From the NCBI RefSeq assembly GCF_003634775.1, contig NZ_RBXB01000002.1, forward strand, positions 372,001-436,000: a DNA stretch of 64,000 nucleotides, in the 5' to 3' direction. The stretch comes from Chryseobacterium defluvii. GTDB lineage: Bacteria > Bacteroidota > Bacteroidia > Flavobacteriales > Weeksellaceae. How positions within the stretch are numbered: the stretch's first letter is position 1; each line of letters opens with the position of its first letter. The notes under the pieces were generated by a model. That model had not been told where the DNA came from. It saw nothing but the letters and a program-made list of their open reading frames with translations, and did no database searches. A program made the position numbers and the translations under genes. Below, in pieces: positions 52,089 through 61,293 of this stretch.

Positions 52089-53396
52089 TTATTTTGCAAA
52101 TCTTACAGCCATTTTTCTGTCAACAGCTCTTTCAGCATCAGAAGCTTTAGCATCTACAGTAGCAAACTTGCTTCCGTATCCTTCTGCTCCTAAAACCTGA
52201 GATCCAACTCCTGCTTTAGTTAAAGCTGCTTTAATAAAATCAGCTCTTGCCTGAGATAATTTTACGTTAGATGCTTCGTTACCTGTTTTATCTGTGTATC
52301 CACCGATTTTAATTTTAGCGTCAGGGAATGCTTTCAAAATAGCTACCAAATTATCCAACTGCCCTTGAGAACCGGCTTCTAATTCAGTAGAGCTTCCCAT
52401 TTTGAAATTAACATGGTCAAAATCATACCAGGTATCTTTCAAAGCATTATCGTCTGCTGCATTTTTATAACTGTCAGACTTTAAGAAAGTGATCATTCTG
52501 TCTTCCATTCCTCCTTTGTATCCTTTAAGTGCTACACCGTTCAAGTCGATATTTTCGTCAACTTTTGCAGTAGTAGTTGTAGTTGCCGCAGTATCCGTAG
52601 AAGAAACTGCTGCCGTATCGGAAGAAACTGCCGTAGAATCGGTAGTAGTGGTAGTTGTTGTTGTATCTTTCTTATTGCATTGTTTCCACAAGAAATATCC
52701 TGCTGCTAATAATAATAGTAATGGTAATAACCATTTCCAGATAGAACCGCCACCGCCGTCATTGTTATTTCTGTCAGGATACGTTCCCGTAGGAGTAGTA
52801 CTTCTTGTCACTTCTATTTTAGGTTCTTCATGAGAAGTTACTTTTATTTTGTCATCATCATTATCGAATTTATATCCTTTTGCCCAATCTCCCAGATTTA
52901 ATGAAGCTAAAGAAAGTCCTGCAGGTAATAACGTAGAAATAATACCTTTCTGGTCACCTAATAAACTTGAAATGCCGGATTGCCCCAAATTATTATCAGA
53001 AGCATATTTTCCGATCGAACCTAACGTAGCACCAGTTACCAGATTCAATAAAGAACTGGATGAATTGTTGCTGATTCCTGCATAAGATGCAATAGTATTG
53101 ACTAATCCGTTTACCTTGTCACCAAAGATTAAGGATAGTAAACTGCTTATCCATGAGTTATTATTCGCAGACCCACCTAATAAATTTCCCAAGATGCCGC
53201 TTGACGAAGCATTGGTAATGGCATCCAAGACTGCCGGATTATCAGAATTGTTGGCTAAACCTCCCACAACAGCAGGCAATAACCCACCAATTGCTTTTGA
53301 GATGCCAGACTCACTTTCTCCAAGCTGTGATGCTGCCTGAGAAACTAAAGCGGGACCTAATTGTCCTTTGATTAAATCAATAACATTTAAAGACAT
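52089..53396 (-). CDS. DUF937 - transmembrane - OmpA fusion protein
   Basis: 435 residues. N-terminal DUF937 region (1-185) with SKAIGGLLPAVVGGLANNSD and repeats of Leu/Gly/Ser-rich helices; a membrane segment WKWLLPLLLLLAAGYFLW near residue 230; a Thr/Ser/Ala-rich low-complexity linker; then an OmpA-like peptidoglycan-binding domain (about 320-435) with IKIGGYTDKTGNEASNVKLS and SQARADFIKAALTKAG. No signal peptide, so the DUF937 half would face the cytoplasm and the OmpA half the periplasm, tying membrane to cell wall (inference). Confidence 0.88.
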   Translation of the reverse strand: MSLNVIDLIKGQLGPALVSQAASQLGESESGISKAIGGLLPAVVGGLANNSDNPAVLDAITNASSSGILGNLLGGSANNNSWISSLLSLIFGDKVNGLVNTIASYAGISNNSSSSLLNLVTGATLGSIGKYASDNNLGQSGISSLLGDQKGIISTLLPAGLSLASLNLGDWAKGYKFDNDDDKIKVTSHEEPKIEVTRSTTPTGTYPDRNNNDGGGGSIWKWLLPLLLLLAAGYFLWKQCNKKDTTTTTTTTDSTAVSSDTAAVSSTDTAATTTTTAKVDENIDLNGVALKGYKGGMEDRMITFLKSDSYKNAADDNALKDTWYDFDHVNFKMGSSTELEAGSQGQLDNLVAILKAFPDAKIKIGGYTDKTGNEASNVKLSQARADFIKAALTKAGVGSQVLGAEGYGSKFATVDAKASDAERAVDRKMAVRFAK

Positions 53397-53409
53397 AATA
53401 AATTTATTT

Positions 53410-53440
53410 TAAAATTAATGTTGGCATAAATTTAAACAAA
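53410..53440 (-). promoter_or_regulatory. promoter of the DUF937-OmpA gene
   Basis: Minus strand TTTG (53437-53440), 19-base spacer, TAATTTTA (53410-53417, one mismatch to TAnnTTTG); ATG 53396 is 13 bases on. Confidence 0.5.
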
Positions 53441-53672
53441 AAATGGTCCAAATATTAATTTTTTTAAAATATTTGTTAAGTTCTTCAAATATTTTTTGAA
53501 TAATTGACAAAAATGAGCAGGTGATTTTATAAATAATATTCGTTCCTTAGGTGGTTTGAAGGGGGTGGGATCATATTTTTTATTCCATCTAATGAATTGT
53601 AAAGTTTTCTCTGAATAGTGAAGTTGTATAATGGATTATACAGGATGTAATAGATATGTAGCAGAAAAGAAA

Positions 53673-53700
53673 CGCCGAATATTGTCAACAATATCCGGCG
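53673..53700 (-). terminator. terminator after proS
   Basis: CGCCGGATATTG / CAATATTCGGCG on the minus strand with one mismatch and loop TTGA, followed by TTTCTTTTC, 22 bases past the proS stop. Confidence 0.82.
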
Positions 53701-53721
53701 GTATAAATTTTTGATATTTTA

Positions 53722-55197
53722 TTAGTATGCTTTTGCAAATAATACTCGTCTTTTAGACGGTTTACCTGAAATTAAGGAAACACCTTCTTCTACATCATCA
53801 TCTAAAGGGATACATCTTATGGTAGCCTTAGTTTCATCTTTGATTTGCTCTTCTTCTTCTGCAGTGCCATCCCAATGAGCATAGATGAAGCCTCCTTTTT
53901 CTTCCAGGACTTTTTTAAATTCTTCATAGGTATCAACTTTAGTCATATTATCTTTTCTAAAATTGTATGCCTTATTGTAAATATCCTTCTGGATAGTAGT
54001 CAATAATTCTTCAATATAAGAATCTAATCCGTCAATGGAGCGGACTTCTTTGGTAAGGTTGTCCCTTCTGGCAATCTCAACGGATTTGTTTTCCAGATCT
54101 TTTGGTCCGATAGCTATTCTTACAGGAACTCCTTTTAATTCATATTCTGCAAATTTCCAACCCGGTTTATTCTGTGTATCATTGTCAAATTTAACAGAAA
54201 TCCCTTTTGCTCTTAATTTAGCCTGGATATCCAAAGCCACTTCACTGATTTGGTTTAATTGTTCCTCTCCTTTAAAGATAGGTACAATAACGACCTGGAT
54301 AGGAGCCAAAGTAGGAGGCAACACCAATCCGAAATCATCAGAATGGGTCATGATAAGAGCTCCCATCAAACGGGTAGAAGTCCCCCAGGATGTTGCCCAT
54401 GCATGTTCGATCTTACCTTCTTTATTGGTGAATTTCACATCAAAGGCTTTCGCAAAATTCTGGCCTAAAAAGTGAGAAGTACCTGCCTGAAGGGCTTTTC
54501 CGTCCTGCATTAATGCTTCAATACAATAGGTCTCATCTGCTCCTGCAAATCTTTCTGAAGGTGTTTTTAATCCTTTAATGACAGGCATAGCCATGAAATT
54601 TTCTGCGAAATCCGCATATACATCAATCATTTTTTCTGTCTCTTCAATCGCTTCGTCTTTGGTGGCATGAGCGGTGTGGCCCTCCTGCCATAAGAATTCT
54701 GCTGTTCGTAAAAACAGACGGGTTCTCATTTCCCAACGTACAACATTCGCCCATTGGTTGATCAGAATAGGCAAATCTCGGTAAGATTGGATCCAGTTTT
54801 TATAAGTACTCCATATGATCGCTTCCGAAGTAGGGCGAACAATAAGCTCTTCTTCAAGCTTCGCATCAGGGTCTACAATTAATTTATGAGGGTTATTAGG
54901 ATCAGTTTTTAATCGGTAATGGGTGACAACCGCACATTCCTTGGCAAAACCTTCTGCATTTTTCTCTTCAGCCTCAAATAAGCTTTTGGGTACAAAAAGC
55001 GGGAAGTAAGCATTAACGTGACCAGTTTCTTTAAATTTCTTATCCATTTCATCACGCATCTTCTCCCAGATGGCGTATCCATAGGGTTTAATAACCATAC
55101 ATCCACGCACTCCTGAGTTTTCAGCCAGATCTGCTTTTACTACTAACTCGTTATACCACTTGCTGTAATCTTCGCTTCTTGAGGTTAATTTTGCCAT
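53722..55197 (-). CDS. proS: prolyl-tRNA synthetase (archaeal/eukaryotic-like form)
   Basis: 491 residues, class II. Starts [20 protein letters not shown], with [20 protein letters not shown] (motif 2 region), [12 protein letters not shown] and [17 protein letters not shown]-terminal anticodon-binding and extension domain ending RRVLFAKAY. It lacks the INS editing insertion of the long bacterial form. Exact -7 element at 55297-55304 implies a 95-base leader with a 12-bp AT hairpin. Confidence 0.97.
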   Translation of the reverse strand: MAKLTSRSEDYSKWYNELVVKADLAENSGVRGCMVIKPYGYAIWEKMRDEMDKKFKETGHVNAYFPLFVPKSLFEAEEKNAEGFAKECAVVTHYRLKTDPNNPHKLIVDPDAKLEEELIVRPTSEAIIWSTYKNWIQSYRDLPILINQWANVVRWEMRTRLFLRTAEFLWQEGHTAHATKDEAIEETEKMIDVYADFAENFMAMPVIKGLKTPSERFAGADETYCIEALMQDGKALQAGTSHFLGQNFAKAFDVKFTNKEGKIEHAWATSWGTSTRLMGALIMTHSDDFGLVLPPTLAPIQVVIVPIFKGEEQLNQISEVALDIQAKLRAKGISVKFDNDTQNKPGWKFAEYELKGVPVRIAIGPKDLENKSVEIARRDNLTKEVRSIDGLDSYIEELLTTIQKDIYNKAYNFRKDNMTKVDTYEEFKKVLEEKGGFIYAHWDGTAEEEEQIKDETKATIRCIPLDDDVEEGVSLISGKPSKRRVLFAKAY

Positions 55198-55234
55198 TAC
55201 GATTTTAACTTTTTTATATTATTGTTATCTAAAA

Positions 55235-55263
55235 ATAAAAATCTATTTTTGATAGATTTTTAT
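55235..55263 (-). other. 12-bp AT-rich hairpin in the proS leader
   Basis: ATAAAAATCTAT / ATAGATTTTTAT with a 5-base loop (arms 55235-55246 and 55252-55263), followed on the minus strand by TTTTTAG. Perfect but AT-only except for one GC pair, so terminator function is doubtful. Confidence 0.4.
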
Positions 55264-55296
55264 TACCATTATTTGGTACATTTTTGGTACAGATTG

Positions 55297-55304
55297 CAAA
55301 TATA
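55297..55304 (-). promoter_or_regulatory. -7 element for proS
   Basis: Minus strand TATATTTG, exact TAnnTTTG. Confidence 0.5.
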
Positions 55305-55331
55305 ATTTAAATTAAAAATTTTTACATTATC

Positions 55332-56351
55332 ATGAAAAGAAATATACATAAAAATTTGCTTGGTATGCTAAAGTCTAAAGGGATTTTAGCAATATCAGGT
55401 GGATTACTGCTGATGTCATGTGGCGCTCAGATGGGCGGTTACAGTGAGACAGATGGGGTATACTATGATCCCAACAAAGACACCCTTCCTGAGGGGGTGA
55501 TCATTAACGATGACAGAGGAAACAGGGTGGGAGAATATTATGATTATTATCAGGACTCTAATGTTATTCAAAATGCTGAAATCAATTCCAGAGAGCAGGA
55601 TAACCGATACAATGCATGGAGTGGCAATGAATGGAATACAAATGCAACAGACTCCGACTGGGGCAATTTTGCGGGAAGCGTAACTAATTACTATGATAAT
55701 TCCTGGGGATGGGGATATCCTTGGGGATGGTACGGCGGATACAGCCCATGGGGATGGAACAGAGGCTGGGGTATAGGTTTATCCTGGGGCTGGGGTGGTT
55801 ATTACGGCTATAATCCATATTGGAACTGGGGATGGGGCTTTGGATATTCACCTTACTGGGGCGGATATTATGATCCTTTCTGGGGTGGTTACGGATATCC
55901 TTATTATGGAGGCTGGTATGGTGGATATTGGGGTAACGGATATTACAACAGACCTGTTTACAGAAGAAGTGGTGCAGACGGAAGAGGATTTAACAGCTAT
56001 AATGCAGGAGGTCTGAATAAATATGGAACAGGTTCAGGTTTCAGAAATGGAAGCAGCGGTACGCTTAGAAACAATACCGGAGGCTTCAGAAATACCAATA
56101 CCGGAGGCTTCAGACAAGGAAATACGAATAACAGCGGAGGTTTCAGAAATTCAGGAGGTATGAGACAACAGAATCCTACCTATAATCCGCCAAGAAGAAA
56201 TGACAGTGGTTATAGAAATGATAGCGGCTTCAGGTCAGGAGGATTTAACAATTCCAACAGTGGAGGCGGCTTCAGATCAGGAGGCGGTTCTACAGGAGGC
56301 GGAGGTTTCAGATCCAGTGGTGGAGGCGGCGGCTTCAGAGGTGGAAGATAA
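55332..56351 (+). CDS. lipoprotein with Trp/Tyr/Gly-rich and Phe-Arg-Gly-rich low-complexity regions
   Basis: 339 residues. Lipobox LLMSC near residues 27-31 anchors it. Residues 32-125 are ordinary and acidic (DPNKDTLPEGVIINDDRGNR); 125-215 are an aromatic repeat of units such as GWGYPWGWYGGYSPWGW and GGYYDPFWGGYGYPYYGG; 220-339 are disordered repeats GGFRNTNTGGFRQGN. Such sequences may bind surfaces, metals or carbohydrates, or form condensed material; nothing decisive is seen. It is followed 31 bases later by a FadL-type porin gene. Confidence 0.88.
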   Translation: MKRNIHKNLLGMLKSKGILAISGGLLLMSCGAQMGGYSETDGVYYDPNKDTLPEGVIINDDRGNRVGEYYDYYQDSNVIQNAEINSREQDNRYNAWSGNEWNTNATDSDWGNFAGSVTNYYDNSWGWGYPWGWYGGYSPWGWNRGWGIGLSWGWGGYYGYNPYWNWGWGFGYSPYWGGYYDPFWGGYGYPYYGGWYGGYWGNGYYNRPVYRRSGADGRGFNSYNAGGLNKYGTGSGFRNGSSGTLRNNTGGFRNTNTGGFRQGNTNNSGGFRNSGGMRQQNPTYNPPRRNDSGYRNDSGFRSGGFNNSNSGGGFRSGGGSTGGGGFRSSGGGGGFRGGR

Positions 56352-56382
56352 TTTCAAAACGTAATAACTATTCAAAAAAATA

Positions 56383-57783
56383 ATGTTAAAAAAATCTTTA
56401 GTATTAATGAGTATTTCTGCTGCATTTTTTGCGCAGGCTCAGGATGTTTCTATTATAAGGAATTCTATTGATGTATATTCCGGATCACCGATGGTTGGGT
56501 CATCCAAATTCAATGCGATGGCCGGATCTAACGGAGCTTTAGGAGGAGACGCAAGCTCCCTGCTTACAAACCCTGCAGGTTTGGGAGTGGCTATTTCAGG
56601 CGAAATTAATGGAACATTGTCTATCAATAATAATAAAAATACTTCCTCTCTGGCAGGTTCATCAATCAATTATAACGTTAATGATGTAGATCTTGGAAAT
56701 GTAGGGGGAATCATGACGTTTCAGCTTATGACTGAAAGTGCGTGGAAGTTCATCAATATCGGAGTAAATTTTTCCAACCAATCCATAGAAAATTATGTGG
56801 AAACACCGGGGAACAGTAATTTGATGTATGACTTTGATGTAGATAGGAGTTCTTCCTATGCAGGACACGCTTACAACAGATATGGGAACTTATCTAAAAC
56901 CAGCTTTGGAGTAGGGGCAAACTACAATCATAACCTGTATTTAGGGGTAGGGTTTAATTTCTTCAATGCAACGATTGATCAGTATGATACGGCAGCGTTC
57001 AAATCTCTTCAAAATGGAGCCATAGATTATTTTGATAAGCAAAATACACCTTATTTTGAAAGGTCTACCGGATTTTCAGCTTCTCTTGGGGTAATCGGAA
57101 AAGTAAGTCCTAATTTCAGAATCGGAGCTGCTTTGGAAACGCCTACCTTCTGGGAAATCGAAAGAAGTTATGATTTTTACAATGATCCTGAACTAGGAGA
57201 TGATTTCGGATATGAAAACAGAAGATTCACCTCGCCGCTTAAAGCTACAGTAAGTGCTGCGGTTGTTGCAGGTAAAAATTTCTCGTTGAATGCTGACTAC
57301 AGCCTTGGCCTGTCCAGACCAAAATATAAGGTATATGGTCCTGCGGAAACGGAACTGAATGATTTCTTCGAGGATAACTATAAAAATGTATCTGAATTAA
57401 GATTAGGTGCTGAATACAGAATCAAACAATTAAGACTGAGAGGTGGTTATTCTTATGTATCGAATCCGCTTGATGCTTTAACGATCAACAGATTTACCAA
57501 TGAGGGAACTACCGGTGATCAATCCTATAGCAACCTTATTTTGAATGACAGAAATCTTTTATCTTTCGGTTTAGGATACGATTTCAAATCATTCTATATA
57601 GATGCAGCATATCAGAACGTAACTTCTAAGTACAGCAATCCTTTTATGAGAGGTATTCTTACGGATAATATAGATTCTGCTTACTATTCGCCAACAGATA
57701 TCGTAACCAGTGATGCTTACATTGTTTCCGATGTGAAAAACAGCAGAAATAACTTCTTTATTACATTCGGCTGGAAATTCTAA
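56383..57783 (+). CDS. OmpP1/FadL-type outer-membrane protein
   Basis: 466 residues with signal peptide (LKKSLVLMSISAAFFAQAQ). The mature part starts DVSIIRNSIDVYSGSPMVGS and has the FadL-like GSSKFNAMAGSNGALGGDAS and LLTNPAGLGVA segments, then alternating beta strands, ending NNFFITFGWKF with a C-terminal Phe typical of outer-membrane barrels. Probably passes hydrophobic compounds across the outer membrane. Likely cotranscribed with the preceding lipoprotein. Confidence 0.9.
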   Translation: MLKKSLVLMSISAAFFAQAQDVSIIRNSIDVYSGSPMVGSSKFNAMAGSNGALGGDASSLLTNPAGLGVAISGEINGTLSINNNKNTSSLAGSSINYNVNDVDLGNVGGIMTFQLMTESAWKFINIGVNFSNQSIENYVETPGNSNLMYDFDVDRSSSYAGHAYNRYGNLSKTSFGVGANYNHNLYLGVGFNFFNATIDQYDTAAFKSLQNGAIDYFDKQNTPYFERSTGFSASLGVIGKVSPNFRIGAALETPTFWEIERSYDFYNDPELGDDFGYENRRFTSPLKATVSAAVVAGKNFSLNADYSLGLSRPKYKVYGPAETELNDFFEDNYKNVSELRLGAEYRIKQLRLRGGYSYVSNPLDALTINRFTNEGTTGDQSYSNLILNDRNLLSFGLGYDFKSFYIDAAYQNVTSKYSNPFMRGILTDNIDSAYYSPTDIVTSDAYIVSDVKNSRNNFFITFGWKF

Positions 57784-57817
57784 TTTCCGGATTGTGTAAT
57801 GAGTGATTAAATTGAGG

Positions 57818-57850
57818 CTCCGAATTTAAACAATTCGGAGTTTCTTGTTT
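57818..57850. terminator. terminator after the FadL-type gene
   Basis: CTCCGAATT-TAAAC-AATTCGGAG followed by TTTCTTGTTTTT; convergent with the ZIP gene. Confidence 0.88.
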
Positions 57851-58576
57851 TTAATGATGATGAGTATGGGGATGAGAATGGAAAAGATGCATCGTTAAGG
57901 CCAATAAAACTCCTAAAATAACGAGTCCTATTTTCATCCAGTCGATATTGTGATTCTTGTTGCTTTCAAAAATGATCACCGAAGAAATATGCAGGAAAAT
58001 ACCCCCTACAACGGCCAGGAAATAAGGCTGCAGATCGGGATTGAAATAGTTTCCTAACAGCATTCCCAAAGGGGATGCGGAAGCAAACAAGGCAATAATT
58101 AATAATGACGGGTAAGATGACGAATTTTTCGTATCGTTCCTGTTGAATAAAAATGCCCCAAGAATAAAAGAAATCGGGATATTATGCACCAGAATTCCCA
58201 GTAAATAAGGGGACAGGATTTCTTTCTCGCTGGCTAAAGGAATTCCCTCGATAAACGCATGAACAAAAAGCCCTACCATTAATGCTACCGGAAGGATATT
58301 GTTTTCATTATGATGATGGAAATGGCCATGTTCAAAACCTTTGGTAAGAGCTTCCAGAACCATTTGAAGCAAAACCCCGAGAATAACAAAAATACCCAGG
58401 TTGGTACTTTCTTCAGAAACATACACCTGTGGAAATACTTCATTAAGGCAGATCGTAATTAAAAATCCTGCACTTAAAATCAATAAGTTTTTAGCCAGCT
58501 TTTCTTTCTTGCCAAAATATTTTCCGAGGAATACTCCTGCAATGACACTTAAAATCAGTAAAATAACCGATATCAT
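57851..58576 (-). CDS. ZIP-family metal transporter
   Basis: 241 residues, about eight membrane helices. Metal-site helices contain AGFLITICLNEVFPQVY, LFVHAFIEGIPLAS and GILVHNIPISFILGAFL (H-x3-E patterns). His-rich loop GFEHGHFHHHNENN and a His-rich C-terminal tail HLFHSHPHTHHH fit zinc binding. Overlaps the upstream methyltransferase gene by 4 bases (ATGA). Confidence 0.9.
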   Translation of the reverse strand: MISVILLILSVIAGVFLGKYFGKKEKLAKNLLILSAGFLITICLNEVFPQVYVSEESTNLGIFVILGVLLQMVLEALTKGFEHGHFHHHNENNILPVALMVGLFVHAFIEGIPLASEKEILSPYLLGILVHNIPISFILGAFLFNRNDTKNSSSYPSLLIIALFASASPLGMLLGNYFNPDLQPYFLAVVGGIFLHISSVIIFESNKNHNIDWMKIGLVILGVLLALTMHLFHSHPHTHHH

Positions 58577-59301
58577 ATTGTTTTCTTAAATAAATTGATG
58601 CAACGTGGTGATGTTTCCTTCTGAAAGGGATTCAGCTGATAGTCTCCCCAGATTTTTATTCTTTCAAAACCACATTCTGCAGCATAAGAATGAATGGTTT
58701 CCGGAGTGTGTAGCTTTACTTTTTCAAAAAAATGGAAAGACTTTCCGTCAGCTTCAAACTTGATATCTTTAATGATATGCCTTCCTTCTATTTTTTTACC
58801 AATTTTAAAATTTATATTTTCCCGTGTAATCACAGATTCCGGGACTATACTTTTTCTTACATATTCTTCATTCAGGTAATCCAGGACGAAATATCCACCA
58901 GGTTTTAAAACATTATAAACCGATTGAAAAACTTTTTTATCATCACTTTCCTTATCGAAATATCCAAAGCTGGTAAACAAATTGAAAACGGCATCCATGG
59001 GATCCGCATCAATAGGATTTCTCATATCGTGAACATCGAAAATAAGGGTCTGGTTTTCGAACTGTTTATCGAACTCAATACTTTGTCTGGAGAGGTCCAG
59101 TCCTAATACATCATACCCCAATTTATTCAGGAAAACGGAGTGCCTTCCCTTTCCACAAGCCAGGTCTATGATTCTAGAAGAAGGCGGAAGCTGAAGGTCA
59201 GCCGTTAATTTTGTAATGAAGCTTTCCGCTTCAGTATAATCTCTGTTACTGTACAGCAAATGATAATAAGGGGTATCAAACCAAGATTCAAACCATTCCA
59301 T
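58573..59301 (-). CDS. class I SAM-dependent methyltransferase
   Basis: 242 residues. SAM motif I SSRIIDLACGKGRHSVFLNK, motif II VLGLDLSRQSIEF, and FNLFTSFGYFDKE, as in small-molecule methyltransferases of the Methyltransf_25 type. Substrate unknown. The -7 element TATTTTTG ends 4 bases before its ATG, suggesting a leaderless mRNA. Coupled to the ZIP gene by an ATGA overlap. Confidence 0.92.
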   Translation of the reverse strand: MEWFESWFDTPYYHLLYSNRDYTEAESFITKLTADLQLPPSSRIIDLACGKGRHSVFLNKLGYDVLGLDLSRQSIEFDKQFENQTLIFDVHDMRNPIDADPMDAVFNLFTSFGYFDKESDDKKVFQSVYNVLKPGGYFVLDYLNEEYVRKSIVPESVITRENINFKIGKKIEGRHIIKDIKFEADGKSFHFFEKVKLHTPETIHSYAAECGFERIKIWGDYQLNPFQKETSPRCINLFKKTI

Positions 59302-59305
59302 AATG

Positions 59306-59339
59306 CAAAAATAACTAAATTTGTGCGGTTAAATACAAA
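59306..59339 (-). promoter_or_regulatory. promoter of the methyltransferase-ZIP operon
   Basis: Minus strand TTTG (59336-59339), 22-base spacer, TATTTTTG (59306-59313), then 4 bases to ATG 59301. Confidence 0.6.
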
Positions 59340-59387
59340 CTATTTTAGACATTAAAGCATTTAAAGATTTAAATTATTGAAATATTG

Positions 59388-59435
59388 ATTGCTCTGATTT
59401 AATCTTTCAATTTTTTAATCTTTTAATTATTACTT
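59388..59435 (+). repeat. simple AT repeat abutting a start codon
   Basis: TTTAATCTTTCAATTTTTTA followed by ATCTTTTAATTATTACTT leads directly into ATG 59436; same type as 39618-39662. Confidence 0.7.
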
Positions 59436-60599
59436 ATGAATACAGACAATCTACAAATTCAGATAAAAACATTCTTCGGACTGGAGCCGGTTTTGGCAGA
59501 AGAGATTAAAAAATTGGGCGGCCGGAATGTTGAAATTAAAAACCGTGCGGTTAACTGTGAAGGAGACCTGGGTTTTCTTTATAAAATCAATTATTCTGCG
59601 AGAACAGCCTTGAAAATCCTGGTCCCGATCCATGAATTTAAAGCTTTTAACCAGCATCAGTTTTATGACAGGCTTTTAAAAGTGAGCTGGGAAGATTTTT
59701 TGGATGTTGATCAAACTTTTGCCATTGATGCAACGGTAAATTCAGAAACATTCAAGCATTCCCAGTTTATGACCCTTAAAATGAAGGATGCCATTGTAGA
59801 TTACTTTCAGGATAAATTTAAAAAACGCCCGAGTATTGAAACCAAAGATCCGGATATCAAATTCCATCTTCATATCGACAGGGAATTAGTAACCATCTCA
59901 TTAGATTCTTCAGGTGATCCTTTATTTAAAAGAGGTTACAGAAAAGAACAGGGGCAGGCCCCGATCAACGAAGTGTTGGCGAGCGGAATGCTTCAGATTG
60001 CAGGTTGGGACGGAAAAGGAAATTTCCTGGACCCGATGTGCGGTTCCGGAACACTGTTGATAGAAGCAGCCATGATTGCGATGGACCTTCCGGCACAGAT
60101 TTTCAGAAAGAAATTTGCGTTTCAGAACTGGAAAAATTATGACGCTGAATTATTTACAAAAATTAAAGAAGTCCGAATCAATAGGATTAAAGAATTTGAA
60201 GGGAAAATTGTAGGATACGATATTGATGCAAGGATGCTGAATGCGGCAAGAATGAATATTGAAGCGGCTGAAATGGAAGAGGTGATTGAAGTGAAGAAAC
60301 AGAACTTCTTTGATTCTGAAAAAGAGCTGTTTCCGTTACTGATTGTCTTTAATCCGCCTTATGATGAGAGGATTTCTATCAATGACGATGATTTTTACAA
60401 AAAAATAGGGGATACTTTTAAAACGGGTTATCCGAATACTTTAGCATGGTTGATTTCTTCTGATCTTGAGGCAGTGAAGAAAGTTGGATTACGCCCATCA
60501 AGAAAGGTAAAGCTTTTCAATGGAAAGCTGGAAACCCGATTTTTACAGTATGAGATGTATGAGGGGACGAAGAAGGTGCATAAAATTGAGAATAATTGA
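59436..60599 (+). CDS. THUMP-domain rRNA (guanine-N2) methyltransferase, RlmL-like
   Basis: 387 residues. N-terminal THUMP domain (about 1-160; FFGLEPVLAEEIKKLGGRNV), then the methyltransferase domain with FLDPMCGSGTLLIEAAMIA (motif I) and catalytic VFNPPYDERI (NPPY). Corresponds to the G2445 half of the E. coli RlmKL fusion; the RlmK half is absent. Modifies 23S rRNA (family knowledge). Confidence 0.93.
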   Translation: MNTDNLQIQIKTFFGLEPVLAEEIKKLGGRNVEIKNRAVNCEGDLGFLYKINYSARTALKILVPIHEFKAFNQHQFYDRLLKVSWEDFLDVDQTFAIDATVNSETFKHSQFMTLKMKDAIVDYFQDKFKKRPSIETKDPDIKFHLHIDRELVTISLDSSGDPLFKRGYRKEQGQAPINEVLASGMLQIAGWDGKGNFLDPMCGSGTLLIEAAMIAMDLPAQIFRKKFAFQNWKNYDAELFTKIKEVRINRIKEFEGKIVGYDIDARMLNAARMNIEAAEMEEVIEVKKQNFFDSEKELFPLLIVFNPPYDERISINDDDFYKKIGDTFKTGYPNTLAWLISSDLEAVKKVGLRPSRKVKLFNGKLETRFLQYEMYEGTKKVHKIENN

Positions 60600-61000
60600 T
60601 GGCAGGGAACAATTTCGATTTTTTAGATATTATTTTTAATGCGCTGAATGTATTGGATAGCTTTTCATCGGATAAAATTGGTACGGCTCAGACTAAAAAA
60701 AATAAGAAATTAAAATACTGGGCGGAATTTTTCAGCAGTATTTTTATGTTAGTAGGTTTTAGCTTCTTTTTTCTGGCAATTAGAGATTCTAAAGACATAA
60801 TGCATATTTCTTTTTTAACTTTTCTGATTTGCTGTCTGATAGGATTATTAATTTCCTTTATATGCTGCTTTATTCTTTATAAGTTAGATCGGTTTTATTT
60901 TAAACGCGTTTCTGCGATGATTACATTTTGTGGATCGTTGATTTTCTGCTCAATTACCTTAATTCTATTAATTTATTTTAAATCAGGAATATTTATATAA
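60599..61000 (+). CDS. membrane protein of unknown function
   Basis: 133 residues from ATG 60599, which overlaps the upstream stop by one base (TGATG). Three membrane helices (FSSIFMLVGFSFFFLAI, LTFLICCLIGLLISFICCFI, MITFCGSLIFCSITLILLIY) follow a soluble N-terminus (FDFLDIIFNALNVLDSF). No family recognised. Confidence 0.7.
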   Translation: MAGNNFDFLDIIFNALNVLDSFSSDKIGTAQTKKNKKLKYWAEFFSSIFMLVGFSFFFLAIRDSKDIMHISFLTFLICCLIGLLISFICCFILYKLDRFYFKRVSAMITFCGSLIFCSITLILLIYFKSGIFI

Positions 61001-61036
61001 AAAATTTTTTTAAATTTATTATCTAAAAAAATAATT

Positions 61037-61246
61037 ATGAAATTATTAGTAATTAATCCTTTTGATATTATAGTAGTCGCAGTAATGATCATCATATTAT
61101 ATGCTGTTTCTATTGCCATACTATTTAAAAATAAGTCTACTATCTGGCCTTATCTCGCATTGCTGTTCTTTCCTGTCATTGCTCCGATAGGCATTATAGC
61201 AGGATATTTTATGACAAACAAAATTAAATCTCCAATAACTAAATAA
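61037..61246 (+). CDS. small two-helix membrane protein (PLDc_N-like)
   Basis: 69 residues: two hydrophobic helices, IVVAVMIIILYAVSIAILF and TIWPYLALLFFPVIAPIGII, the second like the PLDc_N/DUF2516 membrane module with its central P..AP. Probably last gene of the operon with the methyltransferase; terminator follows at once. Confidence 0.7.
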   Translation: MKLLVINPFDIIVVAVMIIILYAVSIAILFKNKSTIWPYLALLFFPVIAPIGIIAGYFMTNKIKSPITK

Positions 61247-61274
61247 AAAAATCCGCCATCCGGCGGATTTTTAT
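61245..61274. terminator. bidirectional terminator
   Basis: ATCCGCC-ATCC-GGCGGAT (61251-61268) between A and T runs; convergent genes. Confidence 0.92.
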
Positions 61275-61293
61275 TTTAAAGTTTCCCGAATTA

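Larger units (their letters stand above)
53397..53721. other. intergenic region upstream of the DUF937-OmpA gene
   Basis: 325 bases, AT-rich. It contains the OmpA promoter (53410-53440), the proS terminator (53673-53700) and otherwise nothing I can assign. Confidence 0.6.

Noticed and set aside
55332..56351. Second prolyl-tRNA synthetase or synthetase-related protein
   Set aside because: Homologues are sometimes labelled so because of the neighbouring proS, but the sequence is a low-complexity lipoprotein without any synthetase motif.
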